Assembly: GCA_002102555.1 (NCBI GenBank)
Contig: MCFL01000032.1
Span: 1-64,000, forward strand
DNA from: Catenaria anguillulae PL171
Lineage: Eukaryota > Blastocladiomycota > Blastocladiomycetes > Blastocladiales > Catenariaceae
DNA length: 64,000 nucleotides
Reading direction: 5' to 3'
The position numbers and the translations under genes are program-made. Below, in pieces: positions 20,393-29,914 of this stretch (positions are counted from its first letter, which is position 1; every line of letters starts with the position of its first letter). Below the pieces are notes generated by a model that was not told where the DNA came from, ran no database searches, and saw only the letters and a program-made list of their open reading frames with translations.

Positions 20393-21455
20393 ATGTGTAC
20401 TGCCAATGCCTGGTTTGGTTTTGAGTTTCGAGATTTGGTTCCGGTTTCTGTGTTTTGGGACCAAGAGGCGGTGATGGTCTTTGCTTTGTCTCGCCTCAGC
20501 TTATCGTAATGAAATACAATGGGAATCTTCTTGCTCACAATCCCATGATGCCGTACACATGTCCACTGAGGGACGGACGAAGTTTGATGTTGTATTGATT
20601 GAGCCACAAGCTCGACTCGTGGCGAGGAGCAGGCATACAAATGACAGCAAAAGAAGTAAAAGGTCCGGGCGAAAAAAAAAAAAAAAATGCCTCGGCATTG
20701 ACGGCAACGAGAAAAAAGCGAGGATGAAATGAAATCACAGGTCGGACATGCTCACGGAAAGCGAGACGAATACGGGAGCACCAAAGCAACCCTTCCAACC
20801 ACCATGAAATCGTGGCACGAGAATGTCCAGGACTCTGCCGAAAGTTGCATAAAGCGCAAATGGCGATCGAGGAAAAGCGAATGAGGCATCGGGTAGGATG
20901 ATGAGTGGAAACATGCGCGGGGAAGAGGGCGCTGGACGCAGGAGTGGGAACTTGAGACGAGAAGGAGTGAATGGCTGGGGAGCTACATACACGTCGCAAT
21001 TGGCGTCATGGACTCGCGCGCTTGGAGTGGTTGGTCGATGGGGGGCAAAAAGGGGTATCAGGCGGGCTCCAATGGATAGGACAGGAAAGGTGCAGGGAGC
21101 GTCAATCGAGGAAAGACTCGACATAAGCAAGCTGAAGGCGAAAACAGAAAAAGAAAAACGGAAGAACAGACTGCAGGGGAACGAATTGAGTAGGCAAAGA
21201 AAGGAATGAAGAACCGTGGGTAACTGAAAAGAAAAAGGCCAGGAAATCAAAACTGAGAATCGGCGGATTCGAGAAAGGCAAAGAAGCGGCGCCGAGAAAG
21301 GCAAGACGCCGAACGAGGAAAGAGTGAAACTCATCAAGCAAAACAGAAGCATATGAAAGAGGAAATACAAATCCAGACAACCTGCGGCCTACCTATGGCA
21401 AAGGTGCAAAAGAAAGGTGCTATGTACAAAGTGTGCACGGCAGCCACCACGCCAC
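20393..21455. other. Intergenic between convergent citrate synthase and nuclease genes
   Basis: About 1.06 kb. From 20640 to 21370 the plus strand is strongly purine-rich (GAA/GGA words, an A15-16 run near 20674-20690), so the minus strand reads as a false hydrophobic frame. I take it as long 3' UTRs or spacer. I see no RNA gene. Confidence 0.5.
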
Positions 21456-22958
21456 TTACTTGTACCCGGCAGCCGACTTGAACACAGCCAGCAAGGGTAA
21501 ATGGTCGCTGGGCAGATGCCTAGCAGGCATACTCCTCACGCCCTCCAGGTACCCGGGCGGATCGGCCGAATCCAGAATGCCCATCAACTTGATGGCACCG
21601 GCGGAATACAGCATATGGTCTATCATGCCCGAAAAGTGTGGCACACGGTGCGTGTACGGAAGGGTCGAGTGCGCGTACGCCGACCGGAGGGCAAGCGAGT
21701 GCTGGAACCGGTCGCCGGCAGTAAAGCGGCCGAAATGCGAATCGCCAAATTCAGTCCGTGGAATCATGCCCGTGAGCAAAAGGTGCAGGACAGACGAGTT
21801 GGGCAACGAGTTGAAGTCGCCGCAAATGATGGTGGGCAACGGTTGGGCGTTCGGACCGGCAGGGGGAAGTGGTGTTGCGCCTGTGGAACGGGAAGTAGCT
21901 GCGGGTCTGTTGCGAGCAGAAGGGGCGATGTACAGGTTTGGTTGCGGCGGGGAAGCGTTGGGAAGAGATGACGGAGATGCAGAAGAAGGCGGTGCCGAAT
22001 GCATGGGCGGGGACGACGCGGGCGGTGACGGTGGGTATGCTGTTGGGGAATGTGAACGGTTTCGAGAGGTGATGGTCACAAATGGATTCGAGTCGCGGCT
22101 CGTGGGCGAGTCGGGTGACGGCAGGTACGACGCCATCGTTTGATCCTTGTGGGCACTGCCACCCGGGGTCGTCGCGCGAGTCGTCGTGGCCTTGCCGCGC
22201 TTGCCTCCCGCAACCGCGGGAATAGGAATCGGTGCCGACACGGCCTTTCCTGACCCCGCGAGTTCCTCTGCTTCCTCCTCCTGGATGGTGGACACATCGG
22301 CAGCAAACATTTGCGTCTCGCCGCCCAACGCGCCCGCCATCCCTCTGCCCGCATAGTCGGCCAACACCAAGTGCTCCAACAAGATGGCCGTCTGCAGCAG
22401 TTTTGCGTCGTAAAACTCTGGCTGCCACAACAGGTGTGTGTTCACGACGCGGACTCTGGCGCCCGTTCGCTTGTTTTTCAGCACCACAATCTGTGCGAGA
22501 TTGCCAAACATCTTGTGCCTCGTGACATGATCCGCCGGGCGCGGGCTCCGCCATACGTTGGGCGTATCGAGAGCCGCTCCGTCCAGGGGCACGGACGCAT
22601 AACGCAACGTGGTGGGCGATGGGTAATCACCTGCAAGCGTGAATCTATCCGACCGGTAAAAGATGGCACAACCATCGCAATCAGACTTGGTCGCATATAC
22701 GCCCTTGTATCCTGCCGCGCCCAAGATGGGGTTGAAAAAGTCGGCATAGTCGTCTGGGTCGCATTCCTGCAGGCAGATGATGTCGGGTTCATAGTAGAGG
22801 ATTTCTGTGGCAATGCCTGCACGGCGCGAGACGTAGTCAGATGGCCACCCGGCCTGCGTGTCGGACGAGGACAATGTCGGGGAAAGTGGGGGTGAGAGGG
22901 CTAGGGTAGAGACCGGACGCGAGCGTTCAAATGTCGGAGCCAGAATATTCCATGACAT
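21456..22958 (-). CDS. CCR4/nocturnin-type endonuclease-exonuclease-phosphatase protein
   Basis: A single exon encodes 500 residues from the ATG at 22958, exactly at MSWNILAPTF, the canonical first motif of CCR4-type deadenylases. Other EEP motifs follow: IICLQECD (metal-binding Glu), VVNTHLLWQPEF, ICGDFNS and LPSDHLPLLA (catalytic Asp/His). These enzymes shorten mRNA poly(A) tails or degrade related RNA using Mg2+. No leucine-rich repeat precedes the nuclease domain, so it resembles Ngl/Angel/nocturnin members and not CCR4 itself. A low-complexity Ser/Pro/Thr insertion of about 150 residues splits the domain between THLLWQ and CGDFNS. The open frame extends 10 codons upstream without an ATG, and an acceptor-like TTTTTCAG sits there, so a further 5' exon cannot be excluded. 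Confidence 0.85.
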   Translation of the reverse strand: MSWNILAPTFERSRPVSTLALSPPLSPTLSSSDTQAGWPSDYVSRRAGIATEILYYEPDIICLQECDPDDYADFFNPILGAAGYKGVYATKSDCDGCAIFYRSDRFTLAGDYPSPTTLRYASVPLDGAALDTPNVWRSPRPADHVTRHKMFGNLAQIVVLKNKRTGARVRVVNTHLLWQPEFYDAKLLQTAILLEHLVLADYAGRGMAGALGGETQMFAADVSTIQEEEAEELAGSGKAVSAPIPIPAVAGGKRGKATTTRATTPGGSAHKDQTMASYLPSPDSPTSRDSNPFVTITSRNRSHSPTAYPPSPPASSPPMHSAPPSSASPSSLPNASPPQPNLYIAPSARNRPAATSRSTGATPLPPAGPNAQPLPTIICGDFNSLPNSSVLHLLLTGMIPRTEFGDSHFGRFTAGDRFQHSLALRSAYAHSTLPYTHRVPHFSGMIDHMLYSAGAIKLMGILDSADPPGYLEGVRSMPARHLPSDHLPLLAVFKSAAGYK

Positions 22959-23045
22959 GACAGAGAACGAATCTGAAAAACGACGCACGACAAATGCAAG
23001 TGAGTGAATGCGACAAATCGAGGTGGTTTGTGATCAAATCATCCG

Positions 23046-23972
23046 TCAGACCGTACTGGCGTCCAATGGCGCTGGGTCATGATACACCCATCTGCGCTTG
23101 AGTACATTGACCATGTTGGGAATCCTCAAAGGATCCTTGAGTGGCGGCATCGGGCTTGGAAAGACAAACGCGCTTAGCAAGTATTTGAGCTCTGGGTTGA
23201 CGGGCGGCGGCGGTGGCGGCGGCAACGGCGTAATTGGCGACGGAAGCCGAAAGTCCCAACTTTGGCGGCGTTTAGACGAGGACGAGGACGAGGAAGAGCG
23301 AGGTGATCCGGACGAGCTGGACGACGACTTGTTGGAATTTGCTCTCCTGCGCGACCTCCTGCGGGGTGCTACAGATCCGGATGCAGTCACCAAAGACACC
23401 GCTGGCGCGTTCCCATGACCGGGACCATGAGCATGAGCATGATGGGCATCGCTACCACTCGCAAAGAGGGATAGTGGCGAGATCGGCGGCAATGATTTGG
23501 ATGGGCAAGCGGTTGAACTCGAAGTATGGGCCGATTGAGATTGCGAGAGCAGCATGGGCGACGAAGGAAGCGTCGATGCCGACAGCGTGAGAACGATGGT
23601 TCGATTGGCCGACCGCTGACCGTGCTGCCCACGCTTTTTTGACACGCGTGTGCTCCCAGGCGTTGGCGATGACTGGGACGACGACATGGGCGACGACAGG
23701 GCAGCCAACACGGCACACGCGTGCTCGTCGCTCGCGTTGCTGGCGATCGGGACGACTGACGAGCTTGAAGCGGCACGTGCAGCGAGCTGATCCACGACTG
23801 CGGCTGCTGACGCCGCAGTGGTTGCCAGCTTGCGTGACCGTGGGGTCCGAGCTCGTTGGGCGGGTTCTGGCGCTGTGGCCAGCGCTAGGGCCGCGTCAGG
23901 TGAAGCAGGCGAGGGGGCCGAGACGGCGAGGGGCGCGAGCATGGGAAAGTCGAGGCGGGCGGGTGGGGCCAT
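23046..23972 (-). CDS. Ser/Pro-rich protein of unknown function
   Basis: A single open frame of 308 residues starts at MAPPARLDF (ATG at 23972). The first 250 residues are Ala/Ser-rich with several poly-Ser runs and basic RRRSRRR clusters. Near residue 250 come WDFRLPSP and an eight-proline run, then about 50 residues of ordered-looking sequence (NPELKYLLSAFVF, RIPNMVNVLKRRW) to the stop. That C-terminal block looks like a short conserved motif, but I do not recognise it. The basic clusters would suit a nuclear protein. The gene lies 87 bp upstream of the nuclease start on the same strand, so the nuclease promoter is either very compact or overlaps this gene's 3' end. Confidence 0.55.
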   Translation of the reverse strand: MAPPARLDFPMLAPLAVSAPSPASPDAALALATAPEPAQRARTPRSRKLATTAASAAAVVDQLAARAASSSSVVPIASNASDEHACAVLAALSSPMSSSQSSPTPGSTRVSKKRGQHGQRSANRTIVLTLSASTLPSSPMLLSQSQSAHTSSSTACPSKSLPPISPLSLFASGSDAHHAHAHGPGHGNAPAVSLVTASGSVAPRRRSRRRANSNKSSSSSSGSPRSSSSSSSSKRRQSWDFRLPSPITPLPPPPPPPVNPELKYLLSAFVFPSPMPPLKDPLRIPNMVNVLKRRWVYHDPAPLDASTV

Positions 23973-24839
23973 GCCGTGCAAAGAAGGGACGGTCGCGCAA
24001 CGGCAAATGCAAGAGAGGAAGGACAGGTCGGAGTGACTTGGAGTCTGAAGTGAGTGGGAACGGCAACGTGGCAGCGTGTGACCTGACTTGACTTCAGCCG
24101 ACTTTGGGGGATGCGCCGCGAGACAGAAAACGTGTAGTGCGCGCAATGAGTGTGAGTGAATATTGTTGCTTTGACGTTAATGTTGGAAGAGAGCCGTTTG
24201 TCACGGGATTTTTCCTGTTCAGAAGCTGAGCTCGAGCTTGAGCGGCCAGATTGGCGGCTGCTGAATGGAGTCACAGACGCCCACTGGCAGCCAATTTCAA
24301 GTCATCATGGAATTCAAGATGCTGCCAACTCAAGATCCAGATCGAGAGGAGTGGATGATTGGCGATGGTGACCAGTGCGGAATGTTGAGGAAACCCGACC
24401 CGAAGTGCGAACGCCAGTGTTGGCGTCGTCCGCCATTTTGCACGTTCCCATGCAACTCCCATTTCACGTCATTTCGGGCCGGGATCGGGCCACAGCGGCG
24501 ATGGCGGCGGCGCACAATGATTGACGCACGTACGTTCAAGCAAGGTTTCTGCAGGATCAAGCCACGTGGGCACTCTGACCACCTTCCCAAAAGGTCTGCA
24601 AGTGTCTGGGGGCTGGGCGGCAACCAGCTCCCGTGATGAGCGACAAGCAGTCACGTGATGCGCGGCGCACCTGCCCGATCTGCTGTGAGAGGCAACTGGT
24701 CACAACACTTGCAAGCAGGCAAAGGAGCAACAGGCGAGCGAGCCACCATGAGCTGACGATCGCCACGCAAGATTGAACCCTCCTACCCGGCCATTGACCG
24801 ACTTTACCGTTCAACGTAAACCCCCACCCACTCGTCGTC
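23973..24839. other. Shared upstream region, unknown gene / RPL21
   Basis: About 870 bp between two divergent start codons. The open frames on either strand have no family resemblance. No TATA box is evident close to the RPL21 start. Confidence 0.45.
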
Positions 24840-25804
24840 ATGCCCCACTCGTTCGGTTACCGCGCTCGCACCCGCCACCTCTTCTCCAAGAACTTCAGGG
24901 AGCACGGCCCCGAGCACCTCTCGACCTACCTCAAGGTCTACCGTGTTGGCGACATTGTCGACATCAAGGCCAACGCTGCCATCCACAAGGGCATGCCCCA
25001 CAAGTTCTACCATGGGTACGGCCGGACATCAACACCCCACATCGACTCCCCACTCAACCCTCCACCACGTTCGGGCCTTGGGACTTGAGACGGCGCTCTT
25101 CGACTGATGCGGCAACGGGATGAGAGGGAATGGTTGGATTGGTTGGCTGCATGTGTCCTCCCGTCCTCGGACTTTGCATGTGATCTGCCAGGTCAACTGG
25201 GCTATCCATGTCGTCGATTGCCACGATCACCCATTTCGTACCCCATCTGCTCTTGTCCAAGGCTACTACTGTGCATGGCATGCCAACCTCCCTCCCGTCG
25301 GCCGACCCACTGTGCCATGCCATTTCCCGCCCTTGCCTGCTATCCATCTGAATCGCTTCGAACCTCCTCCTCGTCATGAACCGAGCGACTCACATGCCAT
25401 TGCTGTTTGCATTGTGTAGCCGCACCGGTATCATCTACAACGTGACCAAGTCTGCTGTTGGTGTCATCATCAACAAGCGTGTTGGCAACCGTTTCGTTGA
25501 GAAGCGTGTCAACATCCGCATTGAGCACATCAAGCACTCCAAGTGCCGTGATGACTTCCTCAAGCGCGTCAAGGAGAACGCTGCCAAGAAGCACGCCGCC
25601 AAGGAGGCCGGTGGTACGTCATCACCGTTACCTTTATCGCTGTTGACCTTTTTGTTGACCTTTCCACCTCGTTGCTTTTTACCGTTTACAGAGAAGATTG
25701 TCCTCAAGCGTCAGCCCGCTCAGCCCCTCCCCAAGGCCCTCATCAAGACGGCCAAGACCTCGATCGAGACCATCTCCCCCATCGCCTACGAGGCCCTTGT
25801 CTAA
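24840..25804 (+). CDS. RPL21: 60S ribosomal protein eL21
   Basis: Exons 24840-25015, 25420-25613 and 25692-25804 encode 160 residues, the normal length of the family. The protein opens [17 protein letters not shown] (with YRARTRHLF typical of eL21) and continues [27 protein letters not shown] and [18 protein letters not shown]. It is a structural protein of the large subunit. The first intron is 404 bp, four to five times the local norm, and falls after the conserved HKFYHG. The second is 78 bp. Long introns in ribosomal protein genes often regulate expression or host snoRNAs. Confidence 0.96.
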
Positions 25805-26516
25805 AGAGTTGTGCCAAAAACGGGTGGTTTTGGGTGCATTGGCGGCCCAATGGCAATGTCGTTGTTTGTGCTCTGCGGCTGCTGCAACGATGTTTGAAGT
25901 TGGTTGTCAATTGTTCTTGAGAATACACTGATTCTGCGCATTTTTTTTCGGTTTCCGTCTCACGCTTTTGCAATTTGAAATCCCTTCAAAGCTTTGCTCT
26001 GCACTACCATTTGACTCTATTTGACAGCTTGGGGACTGTTTATGTGCTGACGCCAGGACTGCAAGGAACAGCCATAGACGATCTGAAGAAGGATCACACG
26101 TGAACAGTTGCCATGTGTCGAGTTTGGTGTCATTGTCCACCTCTGCCTCGGCCACCACGGCTCGCCACCACTCGCCAACCGTTTTCAAGACCCGATAGGT
26201 CGTTTGACGCGGATCGGTACATGCCTACTTGATGTGCTTTGCAGCAAGAACATACTCCGGCGATTGGTGGCCGGCTCACGTTGGTCCGTGTTGTCGCGTT
26301 CAGCAATGGTGAAGGTGAGGATGAGTGCATAGCAACTCAACACGTGAGAAGTAAGATCGGCACTCCGATGTGCACCCAAACAAAAGGTTGCCAAGATGCA
26401 AAATCAAAAGCAAATCAACAAGCGAGCACAGGCAACACTCGACTCACACCAGAAACAACGAACACTCTCTTTCGCCACGGCCGCAACCCACTCAACCGTA
26501 GCCAAACACTGCCAAG
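25805..26516. other. Intergenic, RPL21 to RPS9
   Basis: About 710 bp. T-rich just after RPL21, then ordinary sequence to the RPS9 start. I see no gene, TATA box or tRNA. Confidence 0.45.
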
Positions 26517-27615
26517 ATGACTCTTCGCACCTGTATGTCCCGCAGTCTTGTTTGCCGAGTGCAGCACTACTCTAGCGCTTGCCGCTGAGCACCTCACCGG
26601 CCAAGGACACAAGAATACAACACATCAACCAAAGCGCCCTCTCGCCCACCGCCGGCTACCCCTGGCAGCTAGCTGCCTTGGCAAGCATGCACCCACTCGC
26701 AACCGGTCCGTCCATTCAACCTCACCAGCCTCTCTCTGACTCGCATCTCCTGGTGCATTATGGGCCGGGCCGGTTGCCGCGTGGCTGCTTGCTTACTGCC
26801 GACCCATGTCCATTGACATCGTTTGGCTTGGCCTACTTTTCCATTGCACTTTTGACTTGCCCTCCTTGACCAGGGCAAGTCTTGAGAGCGTATTGGCCAT
26901 CCGATGCCGAACGACTCGCCTCTGCATGGCTGCGTGTGAGGTGATGGCCGTTGTATTCCCTTGCTTGTCCCGTTGTTCGGGTGTTATCAGCGGTGCGTTA
27001 GTCCCCTTTCTTTACTCTGTCATGCTCACCCGCTTTCCGCTTTGCCCGCCCCGCTTGCTTTACTCGCAATCAGACTCCAAGACCTACAAGGTCCCCCGTC
27101 GTCCCTTCGAGGCCGAGCGTATGGACCAAGAGCTCAAGCTCATCGGCCAATACGGTCTCAAGAACAAGAAGGAGATCTGGCGCATTGGTCTCATCTTGTC
27201 CAAGATCCGTCGTGCTGCCCGTGACTTGCTCACGCTCGACGAGAAGAACCCCCGTCGTCTCTTCGAGGGTAACGCGCTCATTCGCCGTTTGATCCGCATT
27301 GGTGTGCTCGACGAGTCCAAGGCCAAGCTCGATTACGTGCTCGGTCTTAAGATTGAGGATTTCCTTGAGCGTCGTCTCCAGACCCAGGTCTTCAAGACTG
27401 GTCTTGCCAAGTCGATCCACCACGCCCGTGTCTTGATCCGTCAACGTCACATTCGCGTCGGCAAGCAGATTGTCAACATTCCCTCGTTTGTTGTCCGTCT
27501 CGACTCGCAAAAGCACATTGACTTTGCCCTCACCTCGCCGTACGGTGGTGGCCGTGCTGGCCGTGTCAAGCGCAAGCGTCTTGCTAACGCTGGCGATGAG
27601 GAGGATGCCGAGTAA
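26517..27615 (+). CDS. RPS9: 40S ribosomal protein uS4
   Basis: A 16-nt first coding exon (26517-26532, MTLRT plus one base) is joined across a 541-bp intron to 27074-27615. The junction recreates [15 protein letters not shown], which matches the family N-terminus RTYSKTY, so the intron is well supported. The 185-residue protein has the S4 RNA-binding segment ([40 protein letters not shown]) and the eukaryotic ending ([14 protein letters not shown]). It is an early-assembly protein of the small subunit, where it binds 18S rRNA. The intron is the longest I identified in the window. Confidence 0.96.
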
Positions 27616-27999
27616 GCTTCTCTCAAGTGCACGCAATGTAATTCGGCAGCGGTCGGTGGTAACAAGTAGCCTTATTGTTGTCAATGTTTGTGTGCCTTGG
27701 TCTTGTTGTCTATCCGTCATGCATGCATACATGTTATCGCTTGCCTTCTCTTTTGAGCCTTCTCCCCCACTGGGCTCTCGGGCTCCCGCTACAAGTGATC
27801 ATTCCTCGACGGGCCATTACTTCGTTGAAACCTCGCGTCTATAGGTTCAGGAACGCCGAGCCCTCACGGCTCATGCCAGCCGGATGCGGCCACATCCTCG
27901 TCGGTATATAGAGATTTCAGCTGCAAGGATCTTGGTGTTCCATAGCCGCTCCCATACCCGGCTGTCGGGCCAAAATCCATGCCAGTCCTGAGCCAGCAT
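27616..27999. other. Intergenic, RPS9 to tRNA-Lys
   Basis: About 380 bp: the RPS9 3' UTR and the tRNA upstream region. A TATATA at 27905-27910 lies about 90 bp before the tRNA; its relevance to Pol III is uncertain. Confidence 0.4.
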
Positions 28000-28072
28000 G
28001 CCTCCTTAGCTCAGTCGGTAGAGCGCGTGACTTTTAATCATGAGGTCGCGGGTTCGAGCCCCGCAGGAGGTA
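28000..28072 (+). tRNA. trnK-UUU: tRNA-Lys (anticodon UUU)
   Basis: A 73-nt cloverleaf. The acceptor stem pairs GCCTCCT with AGGAGGT (first pair G-U). The D arm is GCTC-AGTCGGTA-GAGC, the anticodon arm CGTGA-CTTTTAA-TCATG has anticodon TTT at 28033-28035, and the T arm is GCGGG-TTCGAGC-CCCGC. The discriminator base is A. There is no intron, and CCA is not encoded. The internal A box (TAGCTCAGTCGG) and B box (GGTTCGAGCCC) are intact, so it should be functional. Confidence 0.97.
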
Positions 28073-28304
28073 GTACCTGGCAACCATGGAATTCCAATCA
28101 TTTACGGTGGTGTGGTTCAAGGACGTTACATGTTTTGATTCCCGGCTGGCGTAGCGCGTCACTGATGTCAACGCGTGAGATCGGGGGCCCTTTTTTCAGA
28201 CAGGTGAAGCGTTTCTTGTCTCTGTGTCGCACCTCTTTCATTAAACATATGAAGATTGTTTGGAGCGAAGTATACCACCTTTCACTCAATGTATATGCTT
28301 CAAC

Positions 28305-29731
28305 ATGGATCTCTTGAGCAACCTCAGTCCTTCACAAGCCAGCAAGCCGTCCGTGTTTGAGCTAATTGCGCAAGAAAAGCTCAATGCTCTCTTGTCACCA
28401 GCTCTGCGATACATTCTCGCAGTATGAACCGCCTTTTTGCCAACTTGGGCTATCTTGAGTATTCACCCGCGCCAACGACGTCCAATTCAGACATATGCCG
28501 CTCGATACCCGCGCTACCTGCTCCGTGTCCTGCAATACCATGACGAGCTGTTTGTCGTGCTGATGCTGATTGTCCAGCGGCATTATTTGCGGGTCAACAA
28601 GGGGTGCGCTCAGAATCTTGTGTTCTCGTTGAGATGATGGCCGACGGCTGACCTGTGCCGAGACATCATCAGGTCGTTTGCAGAGACGTTTTACGGCCTC
28701 AAGCGAGCACGGTCCGAAAAGCACAACCGATCGTCTGATTTGACGCCGCAGAATGTTCGGCAGTCCTTGTTTGCACTCGTACGCTCGCGGCTTTCCGTTG
28801 ATTTTGTATGCCGAGGGTGCTGATGAAACGATTCGCTGGATTCGCTCAGGTTGTTGCGCCGTATCTCAAGTCGAAACTGGACGAGGCGTACGCCGAATTG
28901 CTGACGGAACAGGGCGGTGGATTTCTTGCCGAGGACGATGACGACGACGAAGCCGGTAGCGATTTGGACGAGACACTTGATGGATCACCACCTGTACGCC
29001 TATTGTACTGTTGCTCTTTGGAGCTTTCTCTCTGCTGACAATTGGGTGATGTTATATCTGCATAGTCTCGTACTTTTCGCCGTCAACGCTGGTTCAAGAA
29101 AATGTTTGTCAAGGTGTACCCGTATGTGCACTTGGGCTACACCTCGGCACACTTGGCGTACCAAATCCTGTACATGTTTGGGCTGTCGCGATACTACACG
29201 CCATACTTGCACTGGATGGGCGTTGAAGTCAAGCGCCTGACACCCACCGACATGGTGCACAACATTTCTACTCGCCTTCGTCCCCTACCACCCACTTACA
29301 CTCCAATGGATGTACCACACCAGCGCATGATCCAACGCGAGTCCAGTCGACCGCGCACCAACCCACTCGCACAAGGCGCACACGTTGCCCTCGAATTCCT
29401 CAAAGTCTCATTGCCCTTGTCCATCTTTTTTTACAAGTTTGTCGACTGGTTCTTCACCACCGACTACGCCAAGCAATCCAAATCCACATTCAAACTCCCT
29501 CCGCCGCCCGCGCCAGTTCCACCACACCCAGACGGCGTCGGCTTGCCCAAATCTCGGTCCATGTGCCCCGTGTGCAAGCGCGCCATTGTCAACCCAACGG
29601 CGCTTCCGACCGGGTACGTGTATTGCTACCCGTGTGTGTTTAGGGTAGTCGACGAAACTGGGGCGTGTCCCGTGACGCTGCGGGCAGTCAAGTTGGAGCA
29701 GTTGAGGCGGATATTCCAATCTGATGTGTAA
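28305..29731 (+). CDS. PEX12: Peroxisome biogenesis RING protein PEX12
   Basis: Five exons (28305-28421, 28491-28603, 28673-28778, 28850-28993, 29066-29731) encode 381 residues. Landmarks are FELIAQEKLNALLSPALRY at the N-terminus, ARYPRYLLRVLQYHDELF, GSFAETFYGLKR, VYPYVHLGYTSAHLAYQI and the C-terminal zinc segment CPVCKRAI...YVYCYPCVF...GACPV. With PEX2 and PEX10 it forms the peroxisomal membrane ubiquitin-ligase complex that recycles the import receptor PEX5. As in other PEX12 proteins the RING is incomplete, keeping only part of the usual ligands. An acidic linker (residues about 135-155) sits between the membrane part and the helix before it. All introns are 66-72 nt and rejoin conserved residues. 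Confidence 0.93.
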
Positions 29732-29914
29732 CGGGTTGGGATACCAAGTGTAGAGTTGTTTGCTCTACGAGATTCTGTCTTCTTTCACCATTGTGTATGG
29801 AATCCGCAATTTTGTATACTACCAACCAAACAAGGTGTTTTACAATGCAAAATGACGACGGAGCCAAGGCAACCCGCAGGTCACGAGTCCGTTCGCGCAT
29901 AATCCAAAACACAA

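Noticed and set aside
20735-21370. 211-codon hydrophobic frame on the minus strand
   Set aside because: The plus strand is purine-rich here, so the minus strand reads as Leu/Phe/Ser by composition. There is no family resemblance, and it lies between two convergent genes.
25016-25419. C/D-box snoRNA in RPL21 intron 1
   Set aside because: A TGATG near 25105 and CTGA near 25347 are too far apart (about 240 nt) and lack terminal pairing, so it is not listed as an RNA gene.
28130-28200. Second tRNA-like or terminator structure after tRNA-Lys
   Set aside because: T runs are present, but no cloverleaf or stable hairpin could be drawn.
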